DNA of 64,000 bases from Episyrphus balteatus (GCF_945859705.1 NC_079134.1:69188625-69252624); one strand, 5' to 3'; positions 19,029 through 30,002 are shown, counted from the stretch's first letter. Made by a program: numbers and translations. Notes: a model not told the origin generated them from the sequence alone.

Positions 19029-20400
19029 CAGGTATTGAGAAGATGAAAGTGAATAACTTGTTACTCAAGAACAATTTTTTCTGGAATATCTGAAAAATTC
19101 GGTTTTTTTAGACTTTGGAGGTTTCACCCGGATGCCGTCAAACCCCATTTTTCCGAAGCAGAAAAAAAATCTTTAATTTTTTTGGGCTTTTGGCTTTTTC
19201 TTAAAAATTAGAGAATTAACTTTGTTTTGAACTTAGATAAAAAATCGAAAATGTCCATCACTATTTTATATTTAAATAAGTGGAGAAGATTAAAATCTTG
19301 TTTTCCTTTCTTCTCCACTTACTTGAATATGAACTCCGAATTGGTCAGTAAATCATTTTTAATATCACTATTTTAAACCAATTACCGATATGAAAAGATT
19401 CACTTTTTCATTTATTTCTTTATAACAATGAATAAAAAAAACCAAAAATGGTCACCATAATGGCACTTATCCAAATATTTCTTATTCTCATGAGTTTGCC
19501 TGACAGTTTAAAAAATTTAGCTTGTACTCACTTTTATAGGGCTTCTAGAAATAAAATTAGGGAGCCTAACTTCGCTTAGGCAAACTTATAAAATTAAATG
19601 CTTTTTACAATGTTTTGCTTGTACTTAAAGGACTTCTACAAATATAAATAAAAATCCCCTAACTTCGCTAAGGCAAACATATAAAACTAAAAGCTTTTCG
19701 CGCATGCGCCGGAAATTGAACTTCTTTTTTTCTCACACAGAGATGCAAAACATACAATTATGTAAGTCGTTATATTTGAAAGTGATATTAAACATAATTT
19801 TCAATCAAAAACAATGATTCAACAATTTTTTAATTCAAATATTAGAATGGAGTAACTATAACACATTTATTTTGTGGAAAATTTGTTTAAAAAGGCAAAA
19901 CCGTTTAACTGCGGTTTATTTGAAATTCAACGTATTTTTTTTAATGAATATCACGACTCATATACTATTGACATAATTTTGGTAATATAGAACTATAATA
20001 ATAAATGCATTTAAGGCAATTGTATAAGTTGTAGGTACTTCTACCATACTAAAAAACATACCTAAGTCATTTTTGAGTCTAATAATTTTCGAATCGGATA
20101 AAAAAACTACATAGCATTCATAAAGACTTTGTAAGCAGTTCTAATACAATTTCTTTTGCAAAGCCATTTAAAAGAAGTCAGTAATTGGCTTTTATTTCTT
20201 GTGCTTCTACAATGGAATTTCATGTGGCCATATCCAAATTTAAACGAAATGTTTTCATTAATGCTTGTAGAAATTTTTAAATTCCACTCGCACTAGGTTT
20301 CTAGGAAGCGGTAAACGAAAGTAAAGCCTCGGAAGTTTGAATTTTCGATTCACAAACTAAATACAAGCCCTGTAGAGATAATAGCTGCAAGAAATTAAAG
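19029..20400. other. Right arm of M2, non-coding
   Basis: AT-rich, no ORF. Contains a 22-bp-arm hairpin (19268-19330) and two ~95-bp direct repeats with gcctaacttcgct motifs (19521-19607, 19617-19700). Copy B is at 62250-63620. Confidence 0.6.
19268..19330. repeat. Imperfect hairpin, 22-bp arms
   Basis: Arms 19268-19289 and 19309-19330 (aagtggagaaga / tcttctccactt core) pair with about two mismatches around a 19-nt loop. Conserved in copy B near 62488-62550. Confidence 0.75.
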
Positions 20401-20451
20401 ATCCTAACCTTGTGGAAGTAAAATTGTTAGTTGGGGTCGGCATAAATATGA

Positions 20452-20925
20452 ATATGGAGGAGTCGATATAGATTTGTTTTTGAAGAAATTGGCGCAGATG
20501 GAATAACAGATATTAAAACAGAACGAATTGGAGGTGTATTAACGATAAGCATACCAAGTGAAGATACGATAATTAAAATTGATGAAAACTCAACGCATAT
20601 TGTGTGTGGGGGTAAGCAGTCGTTAAGACTGAAATTGAGAGATTCCCTAATGAAATGTGTGCAGCAGCAATCTGCACATTCTCAAAAACCACCCGACCGA
20701 GTGCACCACATGCAAACCCAATTTACGTTGGGAAAAAAACCAACCCTTTTACCCGAAGGTACACTAATGCATCCGGATGTGATGCGAATGACTGGGAATC
20801 GACAGCAGGTATTTAATAACATTAATATATCTCCTGATCATTGTTAAATCAATATCTTTCTAGAGAATAACGAATCAGCAGGAGATATCAACAAAGGATA
20901 TCAACTAAGTAGAGGGAATACTGGA
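20452..20925 (+). pseudogene. Coding remnant inside element E (unknown protein, one intron)
   Basis: An open frame from about 20452 to the donor near 20809 reads RYRFVFEEIGADGITDIK and later GGKQSLRLKL; it has no ATG near its 5' end and probably continues from an upstream exon. A CAG|GTATTT donor and a TTTCTAG acceptor (near 20861) would remove an intron of about 55 bp and let the frame run to a TAA near 20909. An AATAAA-like signal follows near 21031. The acidic and charged sequence has no motif I recognise. Related fragments lie at 37090-37330 (E1) and 38340-38480 (E2), and copy B is at 63680-64000. Confidence 0.4.
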
Positions 20926-21118
20926 CATCCAAAAGTGCACCAACAACAGCAGCAACAACAAATGAAAAGATTTATTTTATTTAATATTTATTTTAATATT
21001 GTATTTATTGTAATTTCTTTTGCTAAAAAAACAATAAAATTAAAAAAAAAAAAAAACATTTTTAGTCAACAAAATCGATAAACAGAGTTTTTTGTTTTGA
21101 TAGAAATGTCAAACATAT

Positions 21119-21136
21119 TCGATACTCGAGTATCGA
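21119..21136. repeat. 18-bp perfect palindrome in E right end
   Basis: TCGATACTCGAGTATCGA, repeated in E2 (near 38656) and E3 (near 40151). With the GC-rich palindrome near 21302 (gctccgcctcaggcggagc) it makes a subterminal palindromic zone, possibly transposase or host-factor binding sites. Confidence 0.8.
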
Positions 21137-22495
21137 TCGATGTCAAAATGCCGCACGTCATTCGTTCCGCCTTCGGCTCCGTTTTCTCGGAATGGAGATT
21201 TTCACCACACTAATACATATGCAATCGACTTCGCGGTGATTATAATTTCCATATTAATTTGAGCCGCCTTCGGACCAGTTTCTGATCCGAAGTCGGACTC
21301 AGCTCCGCCTCAGGCGGAGCGGATTCGGACCGAGGTCGGACTTGTTTGCTTGAAGGGAATTTTGAAAGTGAAAGAGTACAGTACAAGGTGAAATAAAGTG
21401 TTGGAAATAGTTAGTAGCAAATAAAGTGATTTAAAAGTGTGTTTGTTTGAGCGAATAACAAAAGTAAATTGAGTTGAAAAAAGTGAGTTTTTATTTAAAC
21501 AAATGAAATAAGTTTTATTGTGATCCCAGAATAAAACATTACAATATGAAAACTGAAATGATAAATTTTGTATCACTTCACAGTTTCACAGATCGGTAAT
21601 TGACCCCCAAAGGTATTATTATATAAAACGAATATCGTTAAAACTACTTCGTTATCTTTCAAAGGCGATTACGAATTACAATAATCGTTTTATCGTTTGA
21701 ATTTCTTTTTTGTTTACACATAATCGCTCTTTGTCGTGACTATCGTTTACTTGCCGCTCGTTTCGTATTACGCAATAGATCTCTGATTGCAAAACGGCGT
21801 ATTCGTGAAATTGCGATTAGGTAAAACGAGTATCGTTTATCAAATGTTTTATTTATATCAAATTGAACAGCTGCTCCGAAAAGCTGAGTTCTCCGTTACA
21901 TTCATACCACCTACCGTCTCCTTTAAATACTTACTGATATAGAACAAATCCATTTCGTAAATCTAGAAGAAAAATATTTTATAAGTTGTTATCCTTTACG
22001 ACTTGCCAATGACAGCATATGGAGCTGGTACTTTGAGAAGGTTCTTATCAAACATCTTGATGGTCAATGGTTGAGCACCAGCATCGAAAAGCTGAGTTTT
22101 GAGCAGATTCTCCGTTTTATTTATTCCACTGAACGTCTTCTTAAAATACCTTAATACTGATATACAAATAACTATACAACTTTTTTAGTTCTTAAATCCA
22201 TTTATTGCGTTTGAGGTGATTTATATTTATATTTCTTATATATTGGACTGTCCCGATTTATAGTTGTTTTCGCTTACCACTTGTCAATGACAACATCTGG
22301 CACTATAATCAATATTTAAAAATAAAAGTAAATATTGAAAAGTAAATCAAATAAAGACTTAAAATATACCCAATTTGAAAAAGGAACGGGTAGCACAAAT
22401 TGTAATATCCAATCTGAAAATGGGGAGGGGTGGCACAGCTTGTTACGGTTGGACTGCTTGTTTTATTATCGGATTGTATTTACGTTGACATTCGG

Positions 22496-22635
22496 CCCTA
22501 GCGAGGTAATCCGTCGGAGAGGAAATTCTCCGATTTCATACGAAATATGATTCGAGGTGTGGTTCCGACAGGTAAAAACTGTCCGATTTGGATGAAATCG
22601 GACAAAATCCGCTTCGACGGATTACCTCGCTAGGG
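22496..22635. mobile_element. 140-bp MITE-like palindrome in X (R1)
   Basis: Ends CCCTAGCGAGGTAATCCGTC and a perfect inverse, flanked by CGG on both sides (possible 3-bp duplication). Present in all three X copies. Confidence 0.7.
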
Positions 22636-23104
22636 CGGAATCGTACATACAAACATGTTTTTTTTTTATTTTTAAGGAATTTTTGGGTTTTTGGTTTTGA
22701 CAATCATTTAACTTAGGGTAAAAACACCCAAGAAAATTTGGAGATAAAAAGTTCGGGAATTAAATATATAAATAAATAAATACAATACAAGTTATTTAAA
22801 GTTGATTAATTCCTCAAGACATTTTATGGAGAAGACAACAATATAAACGCAATAAAAAAAAGACTCAAAACATAAGGAAACATTAAAAGAATACTTTTTA
22901 ACAATGTGTGAATATTTCCATTCAATTTTTAATTATTTAATTTTGTAAATGAAAAAGGATAGTTTTTCTTTTGAAATTTTATAAGTAAGTATTCAGCCCT
23001 AATTTCACTTTACATAACGTACATAAAAAAGGAAAAAATAAGTCAATTGAACAGAACTATAGATTTAAAACTGACCCAAAACTAAAAAAAAAAGTACAAA
23101 ACTT

Positions 23105-23250
23105 ATACGGTGCAGTGGCAAGGATGGGGAGCCGTGCAATATGATCTACATTGGGATTACAAGGAAATTATTGGAGACGAGACTAATCGAACACAAAAGG
23201 GATATTCGTAACAAAAGAGAATCAATCCACTGGGTTATCAAAACATTATA
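23105..23250 (+). pseudogene. GIY-YIG endonuclease relic (Penelope-like), R1
   Basis: Frame reads CSGKDGEPCNMIYIGITRK followed by LETRLIEHKRDIRNKR, resembling the GIY-YIG nuclease at the C-terminus of Penelope-like elements (cysteines, YIG, R, EH). Only ~48 codons remain; no RT seen upstream. Confidence 0.6.
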
Positions 23251-23544
23251 CAATTTGTACTATTTTATTTTTGGGTCCAGTTTTAAATTTAGTTTTGTTC
23301 AATTGAATAATTTTTTCTATGTATATGTATAACATTCATATTATGAAATAATTACTTAAATATAAAGTGAGCTTTAAATTTGAATATCAGTTGGTCCCAA
23401 TGTGTCGTAAATGAATAAAATCTTAATTTACCACACTATTATTTAATGTCCTGATATTTGCGATTTTAATCTTCAAGATTTCCCTGTAAATTTGTAAAAC
23501 TTATGAATAAAATATTGCATTAGCCGGGTGATTTTTTAATTTCT

Positions 23545-24305
23545 CTATAGGGAGCGTATGTGTGTCACAAAATTCGAGCTTTTAATCAAAACTAACATTA
23601 CGATGATGGAGAAGTTCAAAAAAGTGTTTTTCATCATAAAGTCCGTCTGTTTTTTTTTTTTTTTAATTTGGTGCAAGGTCTTTTTTTTTTAATGGATACG
23701 AATATCTTCTTAACGGTTAAAGCAATCAATTTGATTCCAATGAATTTTTTGTAGAACGTTTAAGCCCCTACAAGAATATATCTTGCTAATTTGAAAATAA
23801 TGAAGTTTCAGTGAATTGGAAATTTTTTAAAAATATAAAATGTTTTTATACTTTTTTTTAACTTTGACCTCGAATATCTTTAGAATGGTTAGATTAATGA
23901 AAAAAGTTATTAAGACCTTTTTTGTGGAGCAATCAATTTGCAAAAAGAATTTGTCTTGCGCGTTTGATTATTATAATTTTTCAATTTGTTACAAAATTAA
24001 GAACAAAAAACGAATTTTTAAAGATTTTCTCTATTTTTGGACCTCAAATATCTATTCAACGGTTAGATAAACGAAAAAAGTGTATGAGGCCTTTTTTGTA
24101 GAGCGTTCAATTTCCTCAAGAATATGAAAAGAAATTTGCTAAAAAGTCAATTAATAAAAAAATTATTTTTTTTTAGTAGAAGCTTGATGTAAAAATGGAA
24201 AATTGCAAAGCGGAGGACCTTCCCATTAATATAAAGAGCTCATATTTGGTGTGTATATCCTAGAGGGGTCTAGCAATCGATTTTTTGGAGTACCAAATAA
24301 AAAAA
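23545..24305. repeat. Repeat-junction sequence and diverged ~175-bp tandem repeats
   Basis: 23545-23690 is the short element end found also at 34546, 47321 and (inverted) 44700-44850 (gtattggttttgtgtcacaaaattcg type). 23695-24130 holds about three diverged copies of a unit with gaatatctt...aacggttag...ttttttgtagagcgttcaat. No gene seen. Confidence 0.5.
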
Positions 24306-24432
24306 AAAGAATTTCGATTTAATAAAGAAAATTGAAACGATTTCCGAAAACTCGTATACATTAAACATTAATTTAAAATTTTAAATAAATAATAACACAC
24401 ATTAAATTTGAGTTTTCAATATAATTTTTATT

Positions 24433-24472
24433 TTGGATGCATTTCGAGCGGACTTCCACTCATCTTCAGCAA
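24433..24472 (-). ncRNA. Type I hammerhead-like motif in left inverted end of Penelope element
   Basis: Minus strand: UUG, CUGAAGA (core with A7), U, stem II GAGUGG / CCGCUC with AAGU loop (one G-U pair), GAAA, very short stem III AU-GC-AU, then UC cleavage context and CAA pairing with UUG. Penelope-like elements are known to carry minimal hammerheads. The extra U before stem II is a deviation. Confidence 0.5.
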
Positions 24473-25004
24473 CACGATTAAATATACATAAAATGGTCAA
24501 AGTCTAATTTTAAACATAAACAAATCATTACATAGTCATTTTATTATATTTTATGGTGGAGAAAGCAGGAAGATCTTCTCTTGTACGAGTGGCGTGAAAC
24601 AAAAAATTATTTTGACAATATGAGACAAATCGTCCCGTTTCTGCCTGAACCACGTATCTACAAAGCAAATTTTGTTCAGTTCTAAAAATAAATATACATT
24701 TTTCTGAAAATTAAAAATATGAATTGAACAAAGGGAAATCAAGTTATGTTTATGACATATTGATTGAGTTGTTTCTATACTTAAACCTTTGTATCTATTC
24801 TTTCTGTAAGTTTTAGAGCAATGTTTAACAGAAAATTAAAACTTTTAAAAAAATGTACTTACGAGGTTCAAGCAGAAACGGGACGAAATAGTAGCTCTTC
24901 TGTCAGCACCATGCACCAAGATCGCACGGTGGTTTGTTGATGAAGTTAAAAAGTTTACACCTCTTCATAGTTGTTCAGTTAAAAACTCTATAGAATTTGC
25001 TAAG

Positions 25005-26261
25005 ATGATTAACCAAATGCCAGTTAATGAAAATGAAATTTTAGTGTCATTTGATGTTGAAGCGCTTTTCCCATCCATCCCAATCAAAGAAGCACTGTTA
25101 TTGTTGAAGGTATATTTGTCAAACCAGGACATAACTGAAGACGAGGTAAACGTCTACATGCGAGCAGCAGAAATGTGTATGGACACCAACTATTTCGTTT
25201 TCAGGAATCGTTTTTTTAAAATAGATTCTGGTACGAGTATGGGAAACCCATTATCCCCACTAATAGCGGAGGTATTCATGTCCAACTTCGAAGTTAAGCT
25301 AAAAACCCAGAACATGCTACCAAGAGTTTGGCACCGCTACGTAGACGACATATTTGCAGTCATAAAAAGAACTGACCTTAACACCACACTAAACATGTTA
25401 AATGAACAGTACCCCGAAATTAATTTCACTTGTGAGGTTGAAAATGAACAAAAATTGACTTTTTTGGATCTCACTCTACAGAGAATCCAAAACAAAATTG
25501 AAATTGCGGTACATCATAAATCAACAAGTACTCTACGATACATTCCAAGCGATTCATATGCACCAATTCAACATAAATTGGCTGCGTTTCACTCACTCGC
25601 ACACCGTTTAGTAAGTTTGCCTCTGTCTTTGACAAATTACATTCAGGAGTACGAATACATTAAAAAAGTAGCTAAAACAAACGGCTACAGTGAAGAAATT
25701 ATTAACAACATTATTCGCAAACATGCACACAAACAGACAAATGAAAACCAATCGACATTATTTAAACAAAACAAAAAGATTGACAAAAAAGATGATCTTA
25801 AACGTGTTTCTATCACTTTTGCACCAACAATAACGAACAAACTAAAGACCACTTTTAAAAGAAACAACATGGAAATGGTTTTTTCTAACCCTTTTAAATT
25901 AAAAAACCATCTTAACACCTTAAAAGATAAAACAGATCCGTTGGATAAAGCAGGTATTTATCAAATTTCTTGTGGTGTTTGCAGTAGAAAATATTATGGT
26001 CAAACCAAAAGATCAATTAAGAGGCGATACTGTGAACACAAACAATACGTTATCAACAACGAGCCAAGGAAATCGGCTTTCGCATCACACGTATTGGAGC
26101 AACAACACCTACCAGTGTCTTCAAGTGAAGTGCACCTTGTTAAATGCATAAACGACGAGAGGAAGTTAGACGCATATGAAAGCATGTATATATGCAAAGA
26201 TAATACAGCTTTGAACATAGACAAAGGCAATATACAGTCAGATTTGTTCTGTTTACTTTGA
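25005..26261 (+). CDS. Penelope-like RT with GIY-YIG endonuclease (N-terminally truncated, 418 aa)
   Basis: RT motifs: FDVEALFPSI (Asp at residue 17), GTSMGNPLSPL (motif B), YVDD at 112-115. The C-terminal GIY-YIG nuclease has GIY at 317-319, KYYGQT near 329-334, then RSIKRRYCEH, preceded by CGVC. Family proteins are usually about twice as long, so the RT fingers and N-terminal part are missing. The frame appears open upstream to about 24930 (KKFTPLHSCS), so the ATG chosen is only the first Met. In the family the RT copies RNA and GIY-YIG nicks the target. Confidence 0.85.
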   Translation: MINQMPVNENEILVSFDVEALFPSIPIKEALLLLKVYLSNQDITEDEVNVYMRAAEMCMDTNYFVFRNRFFKIDSGTSMGNPLSPLIAEVFMSNFEVKLKTQNMLPRVWHRYVDDIFAVIKRTDLNTTLNMLNEQYPEINFTCEVENEQKLTFLDLTLQRIQNKIEIAVHHKSTSTLRYIPSDSYAPIQHKLAAFHSLAHRLVSLPLSLTNYIQEYEYIKKVAKTNGYSEEIINNIIRKHAHKQTNENQSTLFKQNKKIDKKDDLKRVSITFAPTITNKLKTTFKRNNMEMVFSNPFKLKNHLNTLKDKTDPLDKAGIYQISCGVCSRKYYGQTKRSIKRRYCEHKQYVINNEPRKSAFASHVLEQQHLPVSSSEVHLVKCINDERKLDAYESMYICKDNTALNIDKGNIQSDLFCLL

Positions 26262-26411
26262 CTCTCTCTTAAAATAATTTTTTGTTTCACGCCACTCGTA
26301 CAAGAGAAGATCTTCCTGCTTTCTCCACCATAAAATATAATAAAATGACTATGTAATGATTTGTTTATGTTTAAAATTAGACTTTGACCATTTTATGTAT
26401 ATTTAATCGTG

Positions 26412-26451
26412 TTGCTGAAGATGAGTGGAAGTCCCCTCGAAATGCATCCAA
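26412..26451 (+). ncRNA. Type I hammerhead-like motif in right inverted end of Penelope element
   Basis: Same motif, with one change in stem II (CCCCUC in place of CCGCUC) that breaks a pair. Confidence 0.45.
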
Positions 26452-27393
26452 AATAAAAATTATATTGAAAACTCAAATTTAGTGTGTGTTATTATTTATT
26501 TAAAATTTTAAATTAATGTTTAAAGAATTTCGATGTTTTGACCCACCCTAATATACATACAATTTTATTTAGACAAATATCGTCAATAAAAATGATATTG
26601 ACTTTATTTGATTCAATTGTTTGCGAATTCTTTTTGAATTAATGTAACTATCCCGCACTCGCCACCTTAAAGCGTTGACAAAAAAAAAACATCCAACACA
26701 AATGAAGAACAAATGGCGCACTTTTCAATGACAGCTTTAAGAGTTTTTTTTCTATGTACCGAGGGCACTGATCTCTTTTGGGGAAAATTCCTAAAATTCA
26801 GTATTATTATTACCTTAGTGTAAGATAAAACTTATTCATGGAATAGTAAAATTTGTAAAATATGTTTTACTAGAATCTTAAAGTGAAAAGATCCATACCT
26901 ACACTTTTTCGGTTGAAGATATATTTGACTCTACGTAAAGGAAATATTGCTACTCGTAAGGTATATACTACTTTAATTTGTTAACCAATAATTTGCTTAT
27001 AAAAATTACTTTACGGATCCAAGAAATGTTCAATACGTAAGGTAAAATTTACTTAAAATCTAGGGCTTTTTACTTTAATTACCTTACTAGTCATATGGAG
27101 TATAAAATACTAGATTCATTTTTCTCCGTGTAGAAGTAAAACGAGTCATTTTACCTAAGGGAGGGTTCAATCAGGAGAAAACCTTACACGTACACGAAAG
27201 ATAAAATGAGTCGACATGACATAATTTGCACAGCGAAGAAAATTGTTCTGTTTGTGGATTGGATTACGGTTGTGTTGTTGGGCAGCTGTTTGCTCAGTGG
27301 AGACGCTGTGTATGAAGCGCCCCTCCTTGAAAGGAAGTTTCGAGAAGCAAGGACGAGAACCTTCGGAGACATACTCGAATTTCGAAATATTTG

Positions 27394-27427
27394 TATAAAT
27401 AGATGGCGCGGACACGGAAACGACACA
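27394..27427 (+). promoter_or_regulatory. Predicted TATA promoter in segment P (R2, uninterrupted)
   Basis: TATAAATAG at 27394-27402 with the same downstream cacagttt. Here P continues into S, which later contains aaaaaagtgagttttt, a plausible 5' splice site. This suggests promoter plus untranslated first exon of a lost gene or element; this is inference only. Confidence 0.45.
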
Positions 27428-28132
27428 GTTTAATTTTGAAAGTGAAAGAGTACAGTACAAGGTGAAATAAAGTGTTGGAAATAGTTAGTAACAAATAAAG
27501 TGATTTAAAAGTGTGTTTGTTTGAGCGAATAACAAAAGTTAATTGAATTGAAAAAAGTGAGTTTTTATTTGAACGGAAATATAAGAAATTAAATAAATGA
27601 AATAAGTTTTATTGTGATCCCAGAATAAAACATTACAATATGAAAACTTAAATGATAAATTTTGTATCACTTCACAGTTTCACAGATCGGTAATTGACCC
27701 CCAAAGGTATTATTATATAAAACGAATATCGTTGAAACTACTTCGTTATCTTTCAAAGGCGATTACGAATTACAATAATCGTTTTATCGTTTGAATTTCT
27801 TTTTTGTTTACACATAATCGCTCTTTGTCGTGACTATCGTTTACTTGCCGCTCGTTTCGTATTACGCAATAGATCTCTGATTGCAAAACGGCGTATTCGT
27901 GAAATTGCGATTAGGTAAAACGAGTATCGTTTATCAAATGTTTTATTTATATCAAATTGAACAGCTGCTCCGAAAAGCTGAGTTCTCCGTTACATTCATA
28001 CCACCTACCGTCTCCTTTAAATACTTACTGATACAGAACAAATCCATTTCGTAAATCTAGAAGAAAAATATTTTAAAACTATTTTTTACTTCTGTTCTGA
28101 TTTATAGTTGTTATCCTTTACGACTTGGCAAT

Positions 28133-28590
28133 AGGTGTGTTTTTTATTACCACCGGTCTTAACTGGACAAAAAAAACGCCTCGGGGCTTAACCTGAAATC
28201 TTGGCAGCACTGTATATTGAATGTTCCGAAAACAGCAGACACCACAAAAATTTAGAGTTGTCATATTTTTAGCTTTCATCCTTTTCTTGTATTTTTCATG
28301 TATGTTTTACAAAGAGATACAAAAATGTATGCTAGCAAAACTATTTTAATACATTTTGTCCTTCCAAACGTCAGTTTTCACGTGTTTAAACAAATTCTAA
28401 ACAATTTATGAAAAAATTAGTTTGGTAGCACAGATTTAAAACTCTTCAAAAAGTTAAGCCCAGAGAAATCTCCGGGCTAAACAACTAAGCCCAAGGGGCT
28501 AAGGTGTTGTTGTATTTAACATGTAAATTGCTTAGCCCAGACTGCGTTTTTTTTGTCCAGTTAAGACCGGTTGTAATAAAAAACACACCT
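28133..28590. mobile_element. 458-bp MITE with ~47-bp TIRs
   Basis: Ends AGGTGTGTTTTTTATTAC with an inverse match over ~47 bp and one mismatch; AAT on both sides (3-bp duplication). Empty site caatgac at about 22004-22010 in R1. Confidence 0.85.
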
Positions 28591-29036
28591 AATGACAGCA
28601 TATGGAGCTGGTACCTTGAGAAGGTTTTTATCGAACATCTTGATGGTCAATGGTTGAGCGCCAGCATCGAAAAGCTGAGTTTTGAGCAGATTCTCCGTTT
28701 TATTTATTCCACTGAACGTCTTCTTAAAATACCTTAATACTGATACACAAATAATTATACAACTTTTTTAGTTCTTAAATCCATTTATTGAGTTTGAGGT
28801 GATTTATATTTATATTTCTTATATATTGGACTGTCCCGATGTATAGTTGTTATCCCTTACCACTTGTCAATGACAACATCTGTAGAGATTGCAATCCCGG
28901 GATTCGGGATCCCGACCCATTTTTCCCTGGATTTTCGGGGTTAGTGGCTAAATATTCGCATACAAAAAATGACAAAATTCTGCAAAGATATGTAAAAATG
29001 GAATATGGGAAATAACTTTCCTTATTAGATACTTTA

Positions 29037-29168
29037 AGCCTGGTACGCTGTTCGCGGTAAATTTTAGCCGAGATAAAATTCCCATACAAATTATCTATTT
29101 TAGCTCAGATAAAATTTTTCGATAATTTGTATGGGAGCTCAAATGTAGCGCGAGCTGCGTACCAGGCT
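29037..29168. mobile_element. 132-bp MITE, TTA duplication, nested in the hAT element
   Basis: AGCCTGGTACGC and inverse; TTA at 29034-29036 and 29169-29171. PIF/Harbinger-like by duplication. Confidence 0.8.
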
Positions 29169-29826
29169 TTATAGCAAAACAAGGAGGAATAGCCTTCTTG
29201 CGATGATTGAACGCTTTAAAAATCGCTTACCGATCTGAATCACCCTATAAGGTTTGAAGAAACAGATTTTGATTTAATAAATGAGACTATTGAAGTACTG
29301 GCTCCAAAAAAATAACAGTTGAATCACTTTGCCCTTTCTGATTCTAACTTGTGTACAGCTGGCTGATGGTGCTGTTAAATTTCTTTTAGCAGTTAAAGTC
29401 AAAAACTTCAATAATAAGTAACAAATTGAAGACAGCTTTAATTAATCGCTTGAGCTTGCGGCAGCGAGCAGAGTTATCTGGTGTTCTTGCTTACCTACAG
29501 AACCCAAATAAAAAGTAATTTTCGAAAACTCAAGCCCAGAAGTAAGAAATTTATTTTTGAGTCCTAACAAATTAAAATAAAGCAAATTACATCAAATTTA
29601 AAACGTGTGGGTGCTGTCAGTATTCAAGAAAATGAACCTTTTGTTGTTCCAAGTTGCAAAGACCATCTTTCCTTGAAAGAAAAATTAGAAAATGAAATAA
29701 AAATAGTCTCAAAAACACAGGACCCCGCCAAAATATAGAAGCACCTGATGAAACCAGAGATGCTGCTTTTTGAAGATGGGATAAGAGGAAAATACTAAGA
29801 GCAGGCACATAAATCTTTAATTAACG

Positions 29827-29979
29827 AATATTGAAACCGAGCGTGCATTTTCAGCTGCTTCAAGTTTTGGAACAAAATTTAGAAGCTGGCTTGCAGACAA
29901 AACATTGGATGCTTTGCTTTTTATTCCATTTTATTATAAAAATAATTCCAAATGTGATTTATTAACACTAAATAGTTAA
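29827..29979 (+). pseudogene. hAT transposase C-terminal remnant (dimerisation domain)
   Basis: Frame NIETERAFSAASSFGTKF then RSWLADKTLDALLF matches the hATC dimerisation signature (E/R-x-FS-A...L-x-D-x-x-LDALLF). Ends at TAA 29977. Upstream 29200-29800 shows short coding-like pieces in shifted frames, so the gene is broken. Confidence 0.8.
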
Positions 29980-30002
29980 TATGTTACTTAATGTTAATTT
30001 AA

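Larger units (their letters stand above)
1561..20435. mobile_element. Element M2, copy A (long TIR element inside E)
   Basis: Terminal inverted repeats of about 26 bp begin CCCAACTAACAATTTTACTT at 1561 and end with the inverse at 20435. GT flanks both ends (1559-1560 and 20436-20437), a plausible 2-bp duplication; removing it restores an E of about 1.3 kb. Its interior holds a tRNA-like sequence, the hammerhead array, the LINE with the BEL, and a 1.4-kb right arm without coding capacity. No transposase is visible, so it is non-autonomous. Small relatives are at 42056-42142 and 44927-45012. Confidence 0.6.
1..20778. repeat. Segmental duplication, copy A
   Basis: Copy A of a large duplicated segment; position 1 corresponds to 52068 (offset 52067), and the match runs to the right edge of the window (64000 corresponds to about 20778). 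Reading in parallel shows only scattered substitutions and small indels. Copy A additionally holds a 221-bp MITE (5777-5997), the BEL/Pao element (6769-15029) and a 718-bp element (18177-18894), plus ~35-bp and 9-bp deletions in the LINE near 16332 and 16611. The ribozyme-array monomer number also differs from copy B. Confidence 0.95.
1198..21357. mobile_element. Element E, copy in R1 (TIR element hosting M2)
   Basis: Ends are CCCTTCAAGCAAG at 1198 and its inverse at 21357. Flanks are AA on both sides, and R2 has the rejoined empty site (cacagtttaattttgaaag, near 27433), giving a 2-bp AA duplication. Without the nested M2 element E is about 1.3 kb, comparable with E2 (864 bp) and E3 (1120 bp). 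Its right part carries a short intron-containing coding remnant (20452-20925), an 18-bp perfect palindrome (21119-21136) and a GC-rich palindrome near 21302. I cannot assign a superfamily. Confidence 0.7.
1..23544 (+). repeat. R repeat unit, copy R1 (interrupted by element E)
   Basis: Basal unit of about 3.6 kb once insertions are removed. Segments here: leader 1-940, P 940-1197 (TATA box), element E inserted 1198-21357, S 21358-21735, T about 21735-22310, X about 22310-23544. The same order recurs at R2 (26552), R3 (34671) and R5 (52068). No credible long ORF spans the unit. X contains a relic of a GIY-YIG endonuclease, so part of R derives from a Penelope-like element. The origin of the rest is not recognised. 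Confidence 0.75.
24319..26521 (+). mobile_element. Penelope-like element with inverted terminal repeats
   Basis: Flanked by a 13-bp duplication AAAGAATTTCGAT (24306-24318, 26522-26534). Inverted repeats of about 250 bp at about 24364-24612 and 26268-26523 enclose an RT/GIY-YIG ORF. A further inverted pair (24627-24655 and 24858-24886) lies upstream of the ORF. Penelope elements often have complex inverted or tandem ends. The ORF lacks its N-terminal half, so the copy is not autonomous. Confidence 0.85.
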
